From NCBI GenBank assembly GCA_028753945.1, contig JAPNXP010000005.1, positions 4,402,001 through 4,466,000 on the forward strand: a DNA stretch of 64,000 bases, read 5' to 3'. Origin of the DNA: Hexactinellida sp. DTS-2022. Its lineage: Eukaryota > Porifera > Hexactinellida. The notes beneath the pieces were generated by a model. That model was not told where the DNA came from, did not search any database, and was given only the letters and a program-made list of their open reading frames with translations. This document shows positions 32,151 through 43,628 of this stretch, piece by piece. The position numbers were made by a program, and so were the translations under genes. Position 1 is the stretch's first letter. Each line of letters opens with the position of its first letter.

Positions 32151-34643
32151 CAAGATAGACAGCCATTAGACTTCTTAATGTAAGAGAATACTGCGTATCC
32201 TGCTATATAAACGAGACATTCCATTTGAGAAACCTCTATTTCAGGGACTGAAATTACATTCAATGTGGTTAGATAAAGTTCTATATCGTGTTGCTCCTCA
32301 TTACAACTATCAAAATCGTCAGCAAATTTATGAAGGTATTCTTTAAGAGAAATACTGTCTTCACAAGAGATAGCACCATATTTTAGAGCGAACACTTTTA
32401 GAATGTTTGAAATTTGGGTCTGCGTTCGCTTTCCAAAATTTGGTTAAATGAAATCTGGTAGTGAGACCCTGACATCTGTCTATATAAACCAAAGTGGTGC
32501 TCCAGCGCATCATTTTGAATTCTTGCAGTTAGAAGGTGCTGGTATCCGCAGTTCTCGGTAAGTTGTTTGACCAGCAGTGGTAACGCCTCGCATGTGTGTC
32601 TGAAACTGGTAAAGGTTTGTGGTGTTAGCTTTCCATATAAAGATGGCAGATTATTCCAAATATCTAACCAATATTGTTCAAAAAATTGTAAACGAAAATA
32701 TCCTGGGTAAATTGGAGCTGAATATTCATCCTTAAAACGTATATCTTTTCCGACCCAGTTGACATTGAATAGTTTCCACACCTGATTGATTGATTCAAGG
32801 AATTCTACTGTTTGATTCGTGTGTATGATGTCTTTTTCCATTTTCCACGATTGTAAGCCGGCATATGTTGTCTCATGGAAAATTTTCAAAGCAAAACTAA
32901 CATTTTGTCGTTCTAACCTTGAGGGCCAACACGCTTTCGCTGTTAATCTTGGTGCTTGCTTCAAGACATTACATTTATCAGAATTGAATAAATTACGGAT
33001 ATCCTGAAAGGGTGCATAACATAGTTCAGGATAAAGAGATTTAGAGGTAATTGAGTGGTCGAAATGTTGGTTCTAGAAATGGAGACGTAAAAATTTTGTT
33101 TACGTTACTGATATTTTGTTGTACACATAATTTGCATTTAGCAAATTTCGGAAAAAATAAATGTATTGTCTAATTTTTTTAGATTTAACCAATTATTCCT
33201 AACGGACTTAATGATATGAACAAAATCAAAAAACAAAATTAAACTTCTTTGTGGAATGCATGGGTGCTGTACCTTTGGTTCCAGACTGGAATTGATTGAA
33301 AAGAATTTGTATAAACGAACATTGAGTGGATAATTATCAGTACACACAGCTTCAACAAACAGACAAGCTTCGATGTCACAAATAGTTGATTTAACAATTG
33401 GATATAATGATTCTGCAGATGAAGAACCCAAAGGTATTAATCGCACAATGGTGGAAAACCTGGCCGATAAACTAGAAACCATCATAGGAAAAACTGTAGT
33501 ATGTGGATCATCCGGATTATGAATCGACCCAATTACTCTTCCTCCCTTATAGGATGCATCACTACGAATGTGAATTTCATCCATTTGAAGAATCACATGG
33601 CGCTCTAAATCATTAAACGTGGTAGCAACTTCTTCAAGAATTTTAGTATACTCACTCTCTAGGCCAATACTATTTTTGATCTTCAACAAATTACGTTCGT
33701 GTGGAAGTATTATACAGTTAGAGCTTTGGATAAGCCGATAACAAGCTGGTGAAATTCCGTGAACTTTTAGACAAAAGACCTGAGTGAGAATATTATAACG
33801 GCGAGCATGTTTATCAACAATTAAGTATTTCAGCTGATCGAGCAAAAAATTAAGACGGATTAGCATATAATCATTCTCGGCTTCGAAATCAAATGTGGAA
33901 TGGGTAGGATCTAGTGTATCAATAGCACTAGAAAGATTATGAATGGCATTCTCGACATGTTTTTTCAAAGGGGTCGCTGTGGAAATTGAGCAATCTTTTT
34001 GACTCATTTCAAATATTTGAACTTCATGAATAATATTTTCTAACAATCTGATATCGTTGAACGAATGACAAGATTGTTTGATTCTATTATTTTCTTTATA
34101 AAAAGCCTTACAATCTAATTTTTCATCAACAATTATTGAACGTTCGATCGTAGAAATTTCATTATGATAGTGAATCTTAAGAAATAGAATGATTGTAGAA
34201 TTGGGCCGGGTCGATGAAGAAGCCAACCGTTAGGTAGTTCAATTAGATGTAACTTAGAAATAATACAATTAAGAGTAGAAAGAATAAACTTAGCTTCAGT
34301 TTCCTTGAAATCTGCGCGGCTCTTCTGGTAGGCTTCCTGTACCCTCTTCTCCTCCTTAACATCTAAAGATAGTCTTTGACATCTATCAGCAGCATCCGTC
34401 AGATAGCTAGGACAGTTTGGAAAGATGTTGGAACTGCACACTTCTTCAGAGCCACTTTCTTCCTGATCGTCTCAATCATCTCCATTACATTGAAGTATTG
34501 AATTGTCCTCTCTATGTTTTCTTCATGGAAATGATGTATGCAGACCTTCAAAACAAAAGATATAGAATACAATATAAAAGTAAACATATTATAACAAAGT
34601 ACCTTCAATCGTTTACTCATCTCGTAGTCTTCTCTCTGCCTAG

Positions 34644-35437
34644 CAGGGTTGCCGTGGGAAGGAAATTTTCATTCCCATTCCCATCCCATTCCCACAGGAT
34701 TTCTGTGGGAATTCCCATAGGATTCCCACAGGATTTCCCATAGGATTCCCACAGGATTCCCACATGTGGGAATTCCCATAGGATTTCCAACATGTGGGAA
34801 TTCCCATAGGATTTCCCACATGTAGGAATTCCCACAGGATTCCCACATGTGGGAAATCCCATAGCATTTACAATTTTACACAGGATTCCTACGTATGGGA
34901 ATTCGCCTAGATAGTGTTCATGAATCATTATGGTTTGTCTACAACCATAATGTACACTATGCTTTATTGTAATATGATGATCTATATGAATGTGTGGAAA
35001 TTCTAATGATAGTCCTATGGGAATTCCCATAGGATTCCCACAGGATTCCCACATGTGGGAATTCCCATAGGATTTCCAACATGTGGGAATTCCCATAGGA
35101 TTTCCCACATGTAGGAATTCCCACAGGATTCCCACATGTGGGAAATCCCATAGCATTTACAATTTTACACAGGATTCCTACGTATGGGAATTCGCCTAGA
35201 TAGTGTTCATGAATCATTATGGTTTGTCTACAACCATAATGTACACGATGCTTTATTGTAATATGATGATCTATATGAATGTGTGGAAATTCTAATGATA
35301 GTCCTATGGGAATTCCCATAGGATTCCCACAGGATTCCCACATGTGGGAATTCCCATAGGTTTCCCACAGGATTCCCACATGTGGGAATTCCCATAGGCT
35401 AAAAAATTTTCCCATTCCCATACCCACGGCAACCCTG
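34644..35437. mobile_element. Non-autonomous hAT element made of GGGAATTCCCATAGGA repeats
   Basis: Ends CAGGGTTGCCGTGGG / CCCACGGCAACCCTG with a perfect 8-bp duplication CTGCCTAG (34636-34643, 35438-35445). It sits inside gene B's THAP coding exon. The interior holds two near-identical copies of a ~360-bp block, each built of palindromic GGGAATTCCCATAGGATT and CCCACATGTGGG repeats. The open frames through it are chance frames of the repeat. A diverged relative starts at about 40886. Confidence 0.93.
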
Positions 35438-36115
35438 CTGCCTAGGTATTGCTCGGAACCACTTATCATAAGTTTCAACATCAGTGGGAAAAAGAGAAAA
35501 CAGGTCATATTCATCTTTGTCAGAATAGTTTACTTACAACCAGGTACGAGGCAAGTCATGTTGAAATTAGAATACCAGGGGCGTCGCACGGCTCTGAAAA
35601 GTCTCCGGCCCAACAGTTAAAGTGGTCCGGCCAAAGCCGGATCCCTCCTATATAATATAGTACAAGAAAAGAGGAAGTCCGACAATTCGTACCACGACAA
35701 TTCGTACCACGACAATTGGTACCACGACAATTCGTATCTAATTTGATTGGTCTAATTATAAAAGTTAGGTATAAATTATTGTATTTTTATTTGAGTATTA
35801 AATTAAGGAATAAATTGCTGTATCTACAGTAAGATTAGAATTATAATATCTTGTGATCAACTAAATCGTATCTATGAAGATGGAATTTATCTTAAAAATG
35901 ATAAACTATACAAAACAATAGCTGTAGCTTTCTATTCATCTGAGTAACTTTGATTGTTCTCAGTAACTTCGTCATGCTTCTATTCTATTCATCTCTTTGA
36001 TTGTTCTAATAACTTCGTCATTAACTGGTTGCAAATCACATGTAAAATTATACAGCTATAAATAAAAATATAAGCATAAAATTTATAACATTGTTCGAGC
36101 AAAGAAAATTAACAT

Positions 36116-36790
36116 ATGGAGCCCCCTCTGGCTCCGCCTTTCAGGCTAATAAAGACGCAAAGAGGAGGAAGCAAGCTGGTGGAGAGAGGATACATATACG
36201 GACAACATAGGAGAGTAGGAGAGGTGACGCATTGGCTGTGCGAGAAGAGAGGGATTTGTAATGCTAGAATACACACCCAAGGTACGGAGATAGTGAAGCG
36301 CACGAATGAGCACCTCCACGCCCCTGACGAGCAGGCAGTGAGCTGCTGTGAGACCAAGATAGGCATCAAGAGGCGGGCACGGGAGTCGCAGGACAGCTCG
36401 CACCACATAGTGGGGGAGAGTATGGTGACGGTATCTGAGGGCACGGCTGTTAAGCTACCCAAGCTGGACAGCCTGAAGCGGACAATACAGCGCCAGCGCG
36501 TGCAGCAGCTGGCAGCCCCGGTGCAGCCTGCCGGTCTGGAGGAGCTGGTGCTACCGGCAGAGTACCAGCAGACAGCCAAGGGGGAACAGTTCCTCCTCTA
36601 CGACTCGGAACCGGAGGCGCAGAGGATCCTCATCTTCGGGACACAGCGCAACCTGGAGATGCTGCGACTGTCGGACTACTGGATGGCTGACGGCACCTTC
36701 AAGACGGCTCCCTCCCTCTTCGCCCAGGTATATGTGGTGCATGCACTCCGTGGAGGGCCTAGTAGCTCATTTTTGAGAGCTGTTCTAGCT
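36116..36790 (+). pseudogene. FLYWCH finger plus start of a MULE transposase (truncated)
   Basis: About 215 codons, clearly GC-rich compared with its neighbours. An N-terminal FLYWCH-type zinc finger (LVERGYIYG … HWLCEKRGICNARI … NEHLHAPDE, residues about 20-75) is followed by a basic/Q-rich linker. Then comes the beginning of a MULE domain, YWMADGTFKTAPSLFAQVYV, with the first catalytic Asp (MADGTF). The sequence then switches to unrelated repeat (from about 36760), so the second Asp and the Glu are missing. FLYWCH-MULE proteins are widespread in invertebrates. No splice donor is obvious at the break. Confidence 0.75.
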
Positions 36791-36799
36791 GGCAAAGTA

Positions 36800-37414
36800 A
36801 GGGGATTGGTTAACCGTTCTGAGATTACGGTTGCGATTCGTATTCGGGTTCGTACTCCCTTATTCGGGCACTGTCATCGGGAGCAGAGGCTGCCCATGAC
36901 TAGAATTTACCCGGATCTTAGAAGTACAATGGCTAGTAATGTGCAATCCCAAAGTGTATAATCCATATTTTCTAGATTCATTCAAAAAATATAAAAAACG
37001 GTTGGTATCTTTAGGATGTGTAGTATTTCTAGGAAAATAATATGCAGTAATACGATGTGTTTTTCATTCGTACTCAAAATTATAATATATACATTTATGA
37101 TCGCATCATAGGTGGCTTGATTAAGGGTACTGAGAAAGTAAGTAGTAAATTAAATAGGTACACTAGAAAATCATGAATATGCGAATTCGTGACCTACGGT
37201 GAATAATTCAAATGTTTTGAGAAGGTGAAAGAATGCAAACGAAAATAATCTGAAAAATACTAACTGATTTTCCATATTTTCGTGCAACAATGTTGCAAGA
37301 AATGGAACATGTTCAATTCCATGCAACATGTTGCATGCAATAATATTGCGTGCAACAATCAACATACACCATACAACTAAGTCGTATGCAACTTTGTTGC
37401 ATCGTGTATGGTGG
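36800..37414. repeat. Truncated second copy of the 15014-16059 PIF-like element
   Basis: From about 36840 the sequence follows 15495-16055 (TTATTCGGGCANTGTC, TTACCCGGATCTTA, AAGTGTATAATC) and ends TTGCATCGTGTATGGTGGG at 37414. The left end is missing. Confidence 0.75.
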
Positions 37415-37639
37415 GTGAATATGGCTTAACTACGTGGTTAACTTAGTGAATACTGAGGGTGATCAGTAGTTATTAGAATTTCATGAATTAATGAATTGAG
37501 ACAATTATTATTATATAGTCATAGTGGATAGCATAAACTACACTGAAAAGTTGCTAGAATGAAAATTTGAAGGCAATGCTAATAAGATAATTGAGAATTA
37601 GTTTCGTATAGTAGCTCATTACTAGTTGGACAAGTATAG

Positions 37640-38120
37640 ATTCGTTTCAAGTGATCTTTTCGATTTACTATGTGGCTTTCCAGTATAATATTGTGCATGC
37701 TTCACGCACAACGCTTGATTGCTCGACAAATAGCGAACCACAGAATTTGAGACATGTGAGATAATGGTTTACAACAGTAACTGAAAATGCACGATGCCAT
37801 GTTTCTACAGCGTTCGTGGTTATAGGTAATCCGTATGTAACTAAAGTGATTTCATTCCACATTGGAATTGGGAATAAAGGCGAATCACAGTATCCGAATT
37901 GATCCTTTTTCCCCGACATATGTATTCTTATTATAAGAAAAAAGGGCAACGCTTCAGTTGGAAATTGGGATTTAAGCTGTTCAAATGCTGTTAATATATA
38001 CTGCGGGGGTAAGTAAATATGCCAAAGTAGGCAACATTCTACAAATTAGTGCGAAATCTGGATCGTTCAAATACCGAATTTGTAGACATAATTCTTGTAC
38101 TTTCCTATACACTGATTGCG
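37640..38120 (-). pseudogene. C-terminal fragment of a FLYWCH-type MULE transposase
   Basis: Minus strand: LTAFEQLKSQFPTEALPFF then PLFPIPMWNEI and GLPITTNAVETWHRAFS, with FCGSLFVEQSS. The pattern 'WN…G.P.T.N.VE.WH..F' is the MULE C-terminus around the catalytic Glu (here NAVETWH). Frame open from about 38000 to 37668. An upstream stretch (LCLQIRYLNDPDFALICRM, near 38050-38100) looks like the preceding part. AT-rich, unlike the GC-rich FLYWCH fragment at 36116, so a separate older copy. Confidence 0.7.
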
Positions 38121-38147
38121 ATAAGTGGAAAATCAGCCCTTGAAATA

Positions 38148-38303
38148 CAGTGGAATTGCTTTATTAGCAACTCGCATTTTGCATGGAATTTGGTTGCTAA
38201 TAGGGAACAGAAATAACATTAAAAGCTCGCTTGGGATATTAAAATATGTTGCAAATAGAGCAATGTTGCTAATAGGGGAGTTGCTAATAAAGCAATTCCA
38301 CTG
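38148..38303. repeat. Pogo/Tigger-type MITE (TA duplication)
   Basis: CAGTGGAATTGCTTTATTAG at the left and its near-perfect mirror at the right, flanked by TA (38146-38147, 38304-38305). Confidence 0.93.
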
Positions 38304-38557
38304 TATGTCATTTGCCAACACTTCTCTGAAAGGTTAATCGAACCCTGCTCGAAATCAATCAAAAGGTAATTTGGGCTGGAGTCTGGACATAAGCGTTTGC
38401 TACTATTCCACATCCTTCTGTTTTCCCAAGGAATCGACAAATAATCCATACTATTTTAAAAGTATATTAATTAAATTCATTAAATAGACAACAGCTCTCA
38501 CCAGAACCATTATAGACAACAACACTGCACTGTAACTTTATTTAATATTAGGCTAAT

Positions 38558-38930
38558 ATAAACACGAGTGTTATCTTAGCAGCGGATTCAGCAGCGGATT
38601 CGCAAACCTCACTAATAGGCTAATAACTCAAAAAGTATAAGTTGCACATGAAAAGTGATCACATTATCGGGAAGAGAAAAGTTGGGACAACCCATATATA
38701 ATCCCAAAATGTCAAAATTCCTTAAGATGACTCAGCAATTTTCGCTCAAATTTAGACCTCGGTTTTTCCATAAAAACTCAAAAACTATTCATTTTATCAA
38801 ATTTTCCTTTTAACCACATATATATCTCACTTGGGACATCGTGTCATATAAATTTCAAAACAAAATATTCATTTTTGAAAAAAATATTATGAACATAAAT
38901 TACACTAAAATCGGCTTACAATGATGATTT
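38558..38930. repeat. Dispersed repeat, copy 1 (forward)
   Basis: Starts ACGAGTGTTATCTTAGCAGC and contains AAAGTTGGGACAACCCATAT and TTAAGATGACTCAGCAATTT. Inverted copies at 45555-45815 and 47890-48315. Copies 1 and 3 are close to identical. Open frames in it are chance frames. Confidence 0.85.
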
Positions 38931-38959
38931 CCAATATCCATAAAGTTGGATATGTTGTC

Positions 38960-39142
38960 AGAGCATCCTTATATGTAGACCGTCTAGAAATAGACGGTCT
39001 ATAAAAGCCCATACAAATAAGCCAAAAATTTGTAGACCGTCTATAAATTCTGTAGACCACTTGCCCTGCTTTTATGGGTAATACTAATGTATAGGGAATA
39101 AAATCTGGTCTATTTCTAGACGGTCTACATATAAGATATCTC
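38960..39142. repeat. MITE with 8-bp duplication ATGTTGTC (pair member 1)
   Basis: Begins AGAGCATCCTTATATGTAG and ends CTACATATAAGATATCTC; interior CCGTCTAGAAATAGACGG palindromes. ATGTTGTC flanks both sides (38952-38959, 39143-39150). Nearly identical to 41458-41641. Confidence 0.93.
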
Positions 39143-40197
39143 ATGTTGTCAACTCTAATAATACTATTGATAAGAATGTATTTGATATGCGTCACAGTGT
39201 TCACAGGAATTAAAGTTTTTGGTACCTCTGTAGAATAATTAATGACTGCATTCCTAATTATATCAAGGATTAGTAGTTAGGGAATTTTAGCCCAAATTAT
39301 AGGTCAACCTCGAAAAAAATTGTTACCAAACAATTTCTACACTAGCGTCTTCTTCTATGTCCGAATAAACATAGAAAAAAAGTTGCAAGCCCAAAGCTGT
39401 GAGGAAATTTTTTTACACCCCTTCAAACCTGTGGACCAGGGGCCAAAAATCGCCGATATTTTTACCTTTTTTTTTTTCATTAAAATCAATTTATATGGTG
39501 TATTTTGGAATAAGGAATTGTTTAGAACCACCCATTTTATGCTAGCATTAATAGAACCTCTCGAACTTTGAGCATTTACTCGAAAAATTCGAATATCTGA
39601 AACCTAATACTACAAAAGTTAGGCCCTATCAAATAAATTACTTGTTTAATATTCCCGCCCGTCCCAATTTTACACTCCGTCCGGATTCATTTACTATTAA
39701 CTTATGAACTTAATAGTGCAAAATATTAGCTATTGACTGATGTTAAATATTCCTAATGTATCAATTTTAATAAGTCAAGAATTTTAGAGCATTACTTTTA
39801 TATTTTGGGCATTGCCTTGTGTTTTTCTAATTAAATTAAATCAGAATATGTATTTTATTTGATATTGGATATGTTGTTTCATATTAATGGAATTAAAAAG
39901 AAAAAGAAAATCCCGTCCGCCGTCCTTATTTTCTAAAAAATCTGGATGGTAAACAAGTAAATTTTTACATGTATTTATGTTGCGGTGTGTACCACACACA
40001 CTGTCATGTTAGTGTGTGCAGCTACACACTGCTGTATGACCGCACACAATCAGTGTATTAGTGTGTGCGGGCACACACTGGTACCTGCCACAATTAATGA
40101 CTAGACTACATTGTCTCAATAAACACTAAGGAGTTTGTGTAATTGCGAAAGAGATCGAATGCCGGCTGCTATCCTCGTGTATTCGGTACATACAAAC

Positions 40198-40446
40198 CAG
40201 GGAATGAAAGGTTCACGAACGAACTTATTGAACTTGAACTGAACGAACTGAACGCAAGACTTTGATGGCATTTACGCTGGACGAACTGAACGAACGTCAA
40301 CGGTTGCCTGAACGGCAGTTGAACGAACTGAACGAACGCTGGTGGTGTTGAAGTTAGGAGGTGAACGTGAACGAACTGAACGTGCGTTAATTTGAAATGA
40401 ACTGAATTTGGTTTATTCAGTCCGTTCGTGAACCTTTCATTCCCTG
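40198..40446. repeat. hAT MITE with 8-bp duplication ATACAAAC in the left palindrome arm
   Basis: Ends CAGGGAATGAAAGGTTCACG and its mirror, with a GAACGAACTGAACG-rich interior. ATACAAAC lies at 40190-40197 and 40447-40454. The right arm (about 42091-42100) keeps the empty site, so it came after the palindrome formed. Confidence 0.94.
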
Positions 40447-41457
40447 ATACAAACTATAATTTTTTAATCCGTAATAATGATTATTTAATCATAGACTATA
40501 GTAGGATACTACAACTATTTAATACTACTCTAAGCAGCAAAGTTTCAAAATTGTTCGCTTATTTTCTGGGTGGCCTTTCTGCCTTACAGATAAGCCTAAC
40601 TAGACCATTTATGATAGGGGTATAAAATTTAGGCAGGAGAAAGAGAATCGAACTTCGAATTCTCAATTTTTCATTCAATTCCAGTATTACATCGAACTTA
40701 GTGTATTTGTTATTTTTCCATTTAAACTTTACTACATTGAATTAAAATCAAAGTATGTTTAAAGAGTTGCTTAGGGTTTTCATGTAGGTACTAGGTAGAC
40801 TCCATGGGTCTCCATGGATAGCGAACCGACACGAATATTGCTTACTGCATTATGTATTTCAAAGTGTTTACTACTGGGTGGCAGTGTTGCCGTCGATATG
40901 GGAATACCCACAGCATTTCCATATGATGGGAATGGGGAAAATTTTCATGCTATGTTAATTCCCGCGAGTTGAAATCCTATGGGAATGCTCTTTGCTGCGG
41001 GGTCATGTAAAGAATAAGAAATTCTATTTAATAAAACGAAAACATGTTCCAAAGTATTCATAAATTTGGAAGCATACGAAAGAATGTGTCATCCATCCTG
41101 TCTGTGAGCTGTTTTGTATTATATATTATGTATTATTGACTTGTAGTATGATCTAACTAACATCAACTGTGTAGTTACTAGTTAGGCTGGTCACGGGCTG
41201 ATCTATAAAGCTGAATTGCCAGCCTGAAAAATGATGTAATTTATAATCAGGGCGGGAAGGAGCTGTTACAGTTAACAGCAAATATAACAGCCAACTGTAG
41301 TTTAACTAGTAACATTAAATGCGTCATTAACAGCATATTAAGGGTCTGATATTTACATTAATCTCCTTTTGTATCTCATAGGAGACATTCTATAATAATT
41401 GGGATCGAAATTCAACTGTGAAAGAACGATTTGAAATTACTGGGCCCTCTTAATTAA

Positions 41458-41641
41458 AGAGCATCCTTATATGTAGACCGTCTAGAAATAGACGGTCTAT
41501 AAAAGCCCATACAAATAAGCCAAAAATTTGTAGACCGTCTATAAATTCTGTAGACCACTTGCCCTGCTTTTTATGGGTAATACTAATGTATAGGGAATAA
41601 AACCTGGTCTATTTCTAGACGGTCTACATATAAGATATCTC
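41458..41641. repeat. MITE with 8-bp duplication TTAATTAA (pair member 2)
   Basis: Same 184-bp element as 38960-39142, with its own perfect duplication TTAATTAA (41450-41457, 41642-41649). Confidence 0.93.
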
Positions 41642-43011
41642 TTAATTAAAAGCGAATAGTTTCTTATTTCTAGAAACTAAAAAAAAGCTGCTAAATACAA
41701 TTTTAGCTTATGTGGCTTAAATATACTGACAATTGTCAAGTGTACTTTTGTGTAAGCAGGTGAATAGATAAATTTTAAGTAGTGTGGCGCTTACACCGCA
41801 AGCAGAATAATATACTATATGTATAGTATGGGCATATAGTTCACAGTTTGTATAATATCTGGAGTGATTAAAACTCCTCTACCCCCCTTATCTACACCCA
41901 TCGTAAGTGTTTCCAGATACTCTATACTTGAAAAATTTACTGAAAATTGGCTTGATATAAAAGAAGGAGTGTAAAAAATAAGCTGTAAACAGCAAGAGTA
42001 ATGCTGTTAACAGTTAACAGAAAAATAGGCTATTACAACATTTCTAACATTCCTGTTTATAATTAAATTATTATTATTACGGAATAAAAAATTATAGTTT
42101 GTATGTACCGAATACACGAGGATAGCAGCCGGCATTCGATCTCTTTCGCAATTACACAAACTCCTTAGTGTTTATTGAGACAATGTAGTCTAGTCATTAA
42201 TTGTGTGCAGGTACCAGTGTGTGCCCGCACACACTAATACACTGATTGTGTGCGGTCATACAGCAGTGTGTAGCTGCACACACTAACATGACAGTGTGTG
42301 TGGTACACACCGCAACATAAATACATGTAAAAATTTACTTGTTTACCATCCAGATTTTTTAGAAAATAAGGACGGCGGACGGGATTTTCTTTTTCTTTTT
42401 AATTCCATTAATATGAAACAACATATCCAATATCAAATAAAATACATATTCTGATTTAATTTAATTAGAAAAACACAAGGCAATGCCCAAAATATAAAAG
42501 TAATGCTCTAAAATTCTTGACTTATTAAAATTGATACATTAGGAATATTTAACATCAGTCAATAGCTAATATTTTGCACTATTAAGTTCATAAGTTAATA
42601 GTAAATGAATCCGGACGGAGTGTAAAAATTGGGACGGGCGGGAATATTAAACAAGTAATTTATTTGATAGGGCCTAACTTTTGTAGTATTAGGTTTCAGA
42701 TATTCGAATTTTTCGAGTAAATGCTCAAAGTTCGAGAGGTTCTATTAATGCTAGCATAAAATGGGTGGTTCTAAACAATTCCTTATTCCAAAATACACCA
42801 TGTAAATTGATTTTAATGAAAAAAAAAAAGGTAAAAATATCGGCGATTTTTGGCCCCTGGTCCCCAGGTTTGAAGGGGTGTAAAAAATTTTCCTCACAGC
42901 TTTGGGCTTGCAACTTTTTTTCTATGTTTATTCGGACATAGAAGAAGACGCTAGTGTAGAAATTGTTTGGTAACAATTTTTTCGAGGTTTTGAGTTATAA
43001 TTCCCTAACTA

Positions 43012-43628
43012 TAGTGATTACTTTCTGTAAACACGATTGCAATACCTTACATAATACAAACACCTCATATACAAATATATTTGGAATGCAATATTCATTA
43101 AGAGAATAGAATCAGACATATAAACAATATTATGGTTAATTAATACAACAATGTTAGGTATTTTAAGCATCTCCAGGTTTTTCCAATTCCATAATCTGCG
43201 TAACTTCTACCTGAATGATCTTACTTGTGGCCATGTTCCTTCTCTCCAAATATACGTATTTGCCTTTAAAGAGGGTGAATCTCATATAAATGTAAAGCAA
43301 CATATTATCTCAGAATATGACTTACCAAATCGAGTGCATGATATTAAAATGGTGACAAATATTAGTAATGCTTATATGAGATAAGAAAGATCGAGATAAC
43401 CAAAGTTATCCTAAAAAAGTAAGAGAACTACTTAGTAGAACATGGAAATATAGAGAGAACTAGTTTATTGGTTTAGGATTTAACACATTAATCATAATAT
43501 GCATGAATTCCTTTCACTGATACGATATTAAAAGGGCGCCATTAAATATAACAGGATAGTACATCTACAAATTGTGGTAAAACTATTGCAACTCTTCTAA
43601 AACTCTGCCTGTTCAATTTAAAAAATAA
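43012..43628. other. Stretch without recognisable gene
   Basis: A 77-codon plus-strand frame (43151-43384) has no domain I recognise. Nothing else seen. Confidence 0.35.

Larger units (their letters stand above)
31441..35559 (-). pseudogene. P-type gene B (THAP plus transposase), decayed
   Basis: Start near 35559 (MTCLVPGCK), THAP first half through KWFRAIPRQREDYE (35451-35559 and, beyond the hAT insertion, 34618-34643). After an intron of about 50 nt comes VCIHHFHEENIERT (34560-34400). The body follows: QMDEIHIRSDASYKGG, AVCTDNYPLN, LILFFDFVHIIKSVRNNWLN (34226-33138), APRLTAKACWPSRLERQNV, NDALEHHFGLYRQMSGS (32964-32398) and the tail (32395-31447, ending near WDILKKLCLTWSN). At least five frameshifts or stops and three insertions (31646-31789, 32004-32150, 34644-35437). 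Same family and orientation as gene A, immediately upstream of it. Confidence 0.85.
39274..43011. mobile_element. 3.7-kb foldback palindrome
   Basis: Left arm 39274-40495 and right arm 42050-43011 are nearly identical inverted copies of about 1 kb. Outer ends TAGTTAGGGAATT / AATTCCCTAACTA, with a possible 3-bp TAG duplication. The arms contain an older MITE (near 39650-39960) and a patch of GTGTGTnnCACACAC hairpins. The ~1.5-kb centre has no gene. The 83-codon frame present in both arms has no recognisable domain and is probably chance. Confidence 0.85.

Noticed and set aside
34617-35514. Several frames of 75-185 codons with repeated HVGILWEFPHVGNP
   Set aside because: Translation of the GGGAATTCCCATAGGA repeats of a hAT element; not protein-coding.
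36959-37020. tRNA or snRNA-like fold near the junction of the FLYWCH fragment and the next repeat
   Set aside because: No A/B box or conserved loop; the sequence is shared with the PIF-like element at 15590-15660.
39320-39571. 83-codon frame present in both palindrome arms
   Set aside because: Identical because the arms are copies. It contains T/A runs and no recognisable domain.
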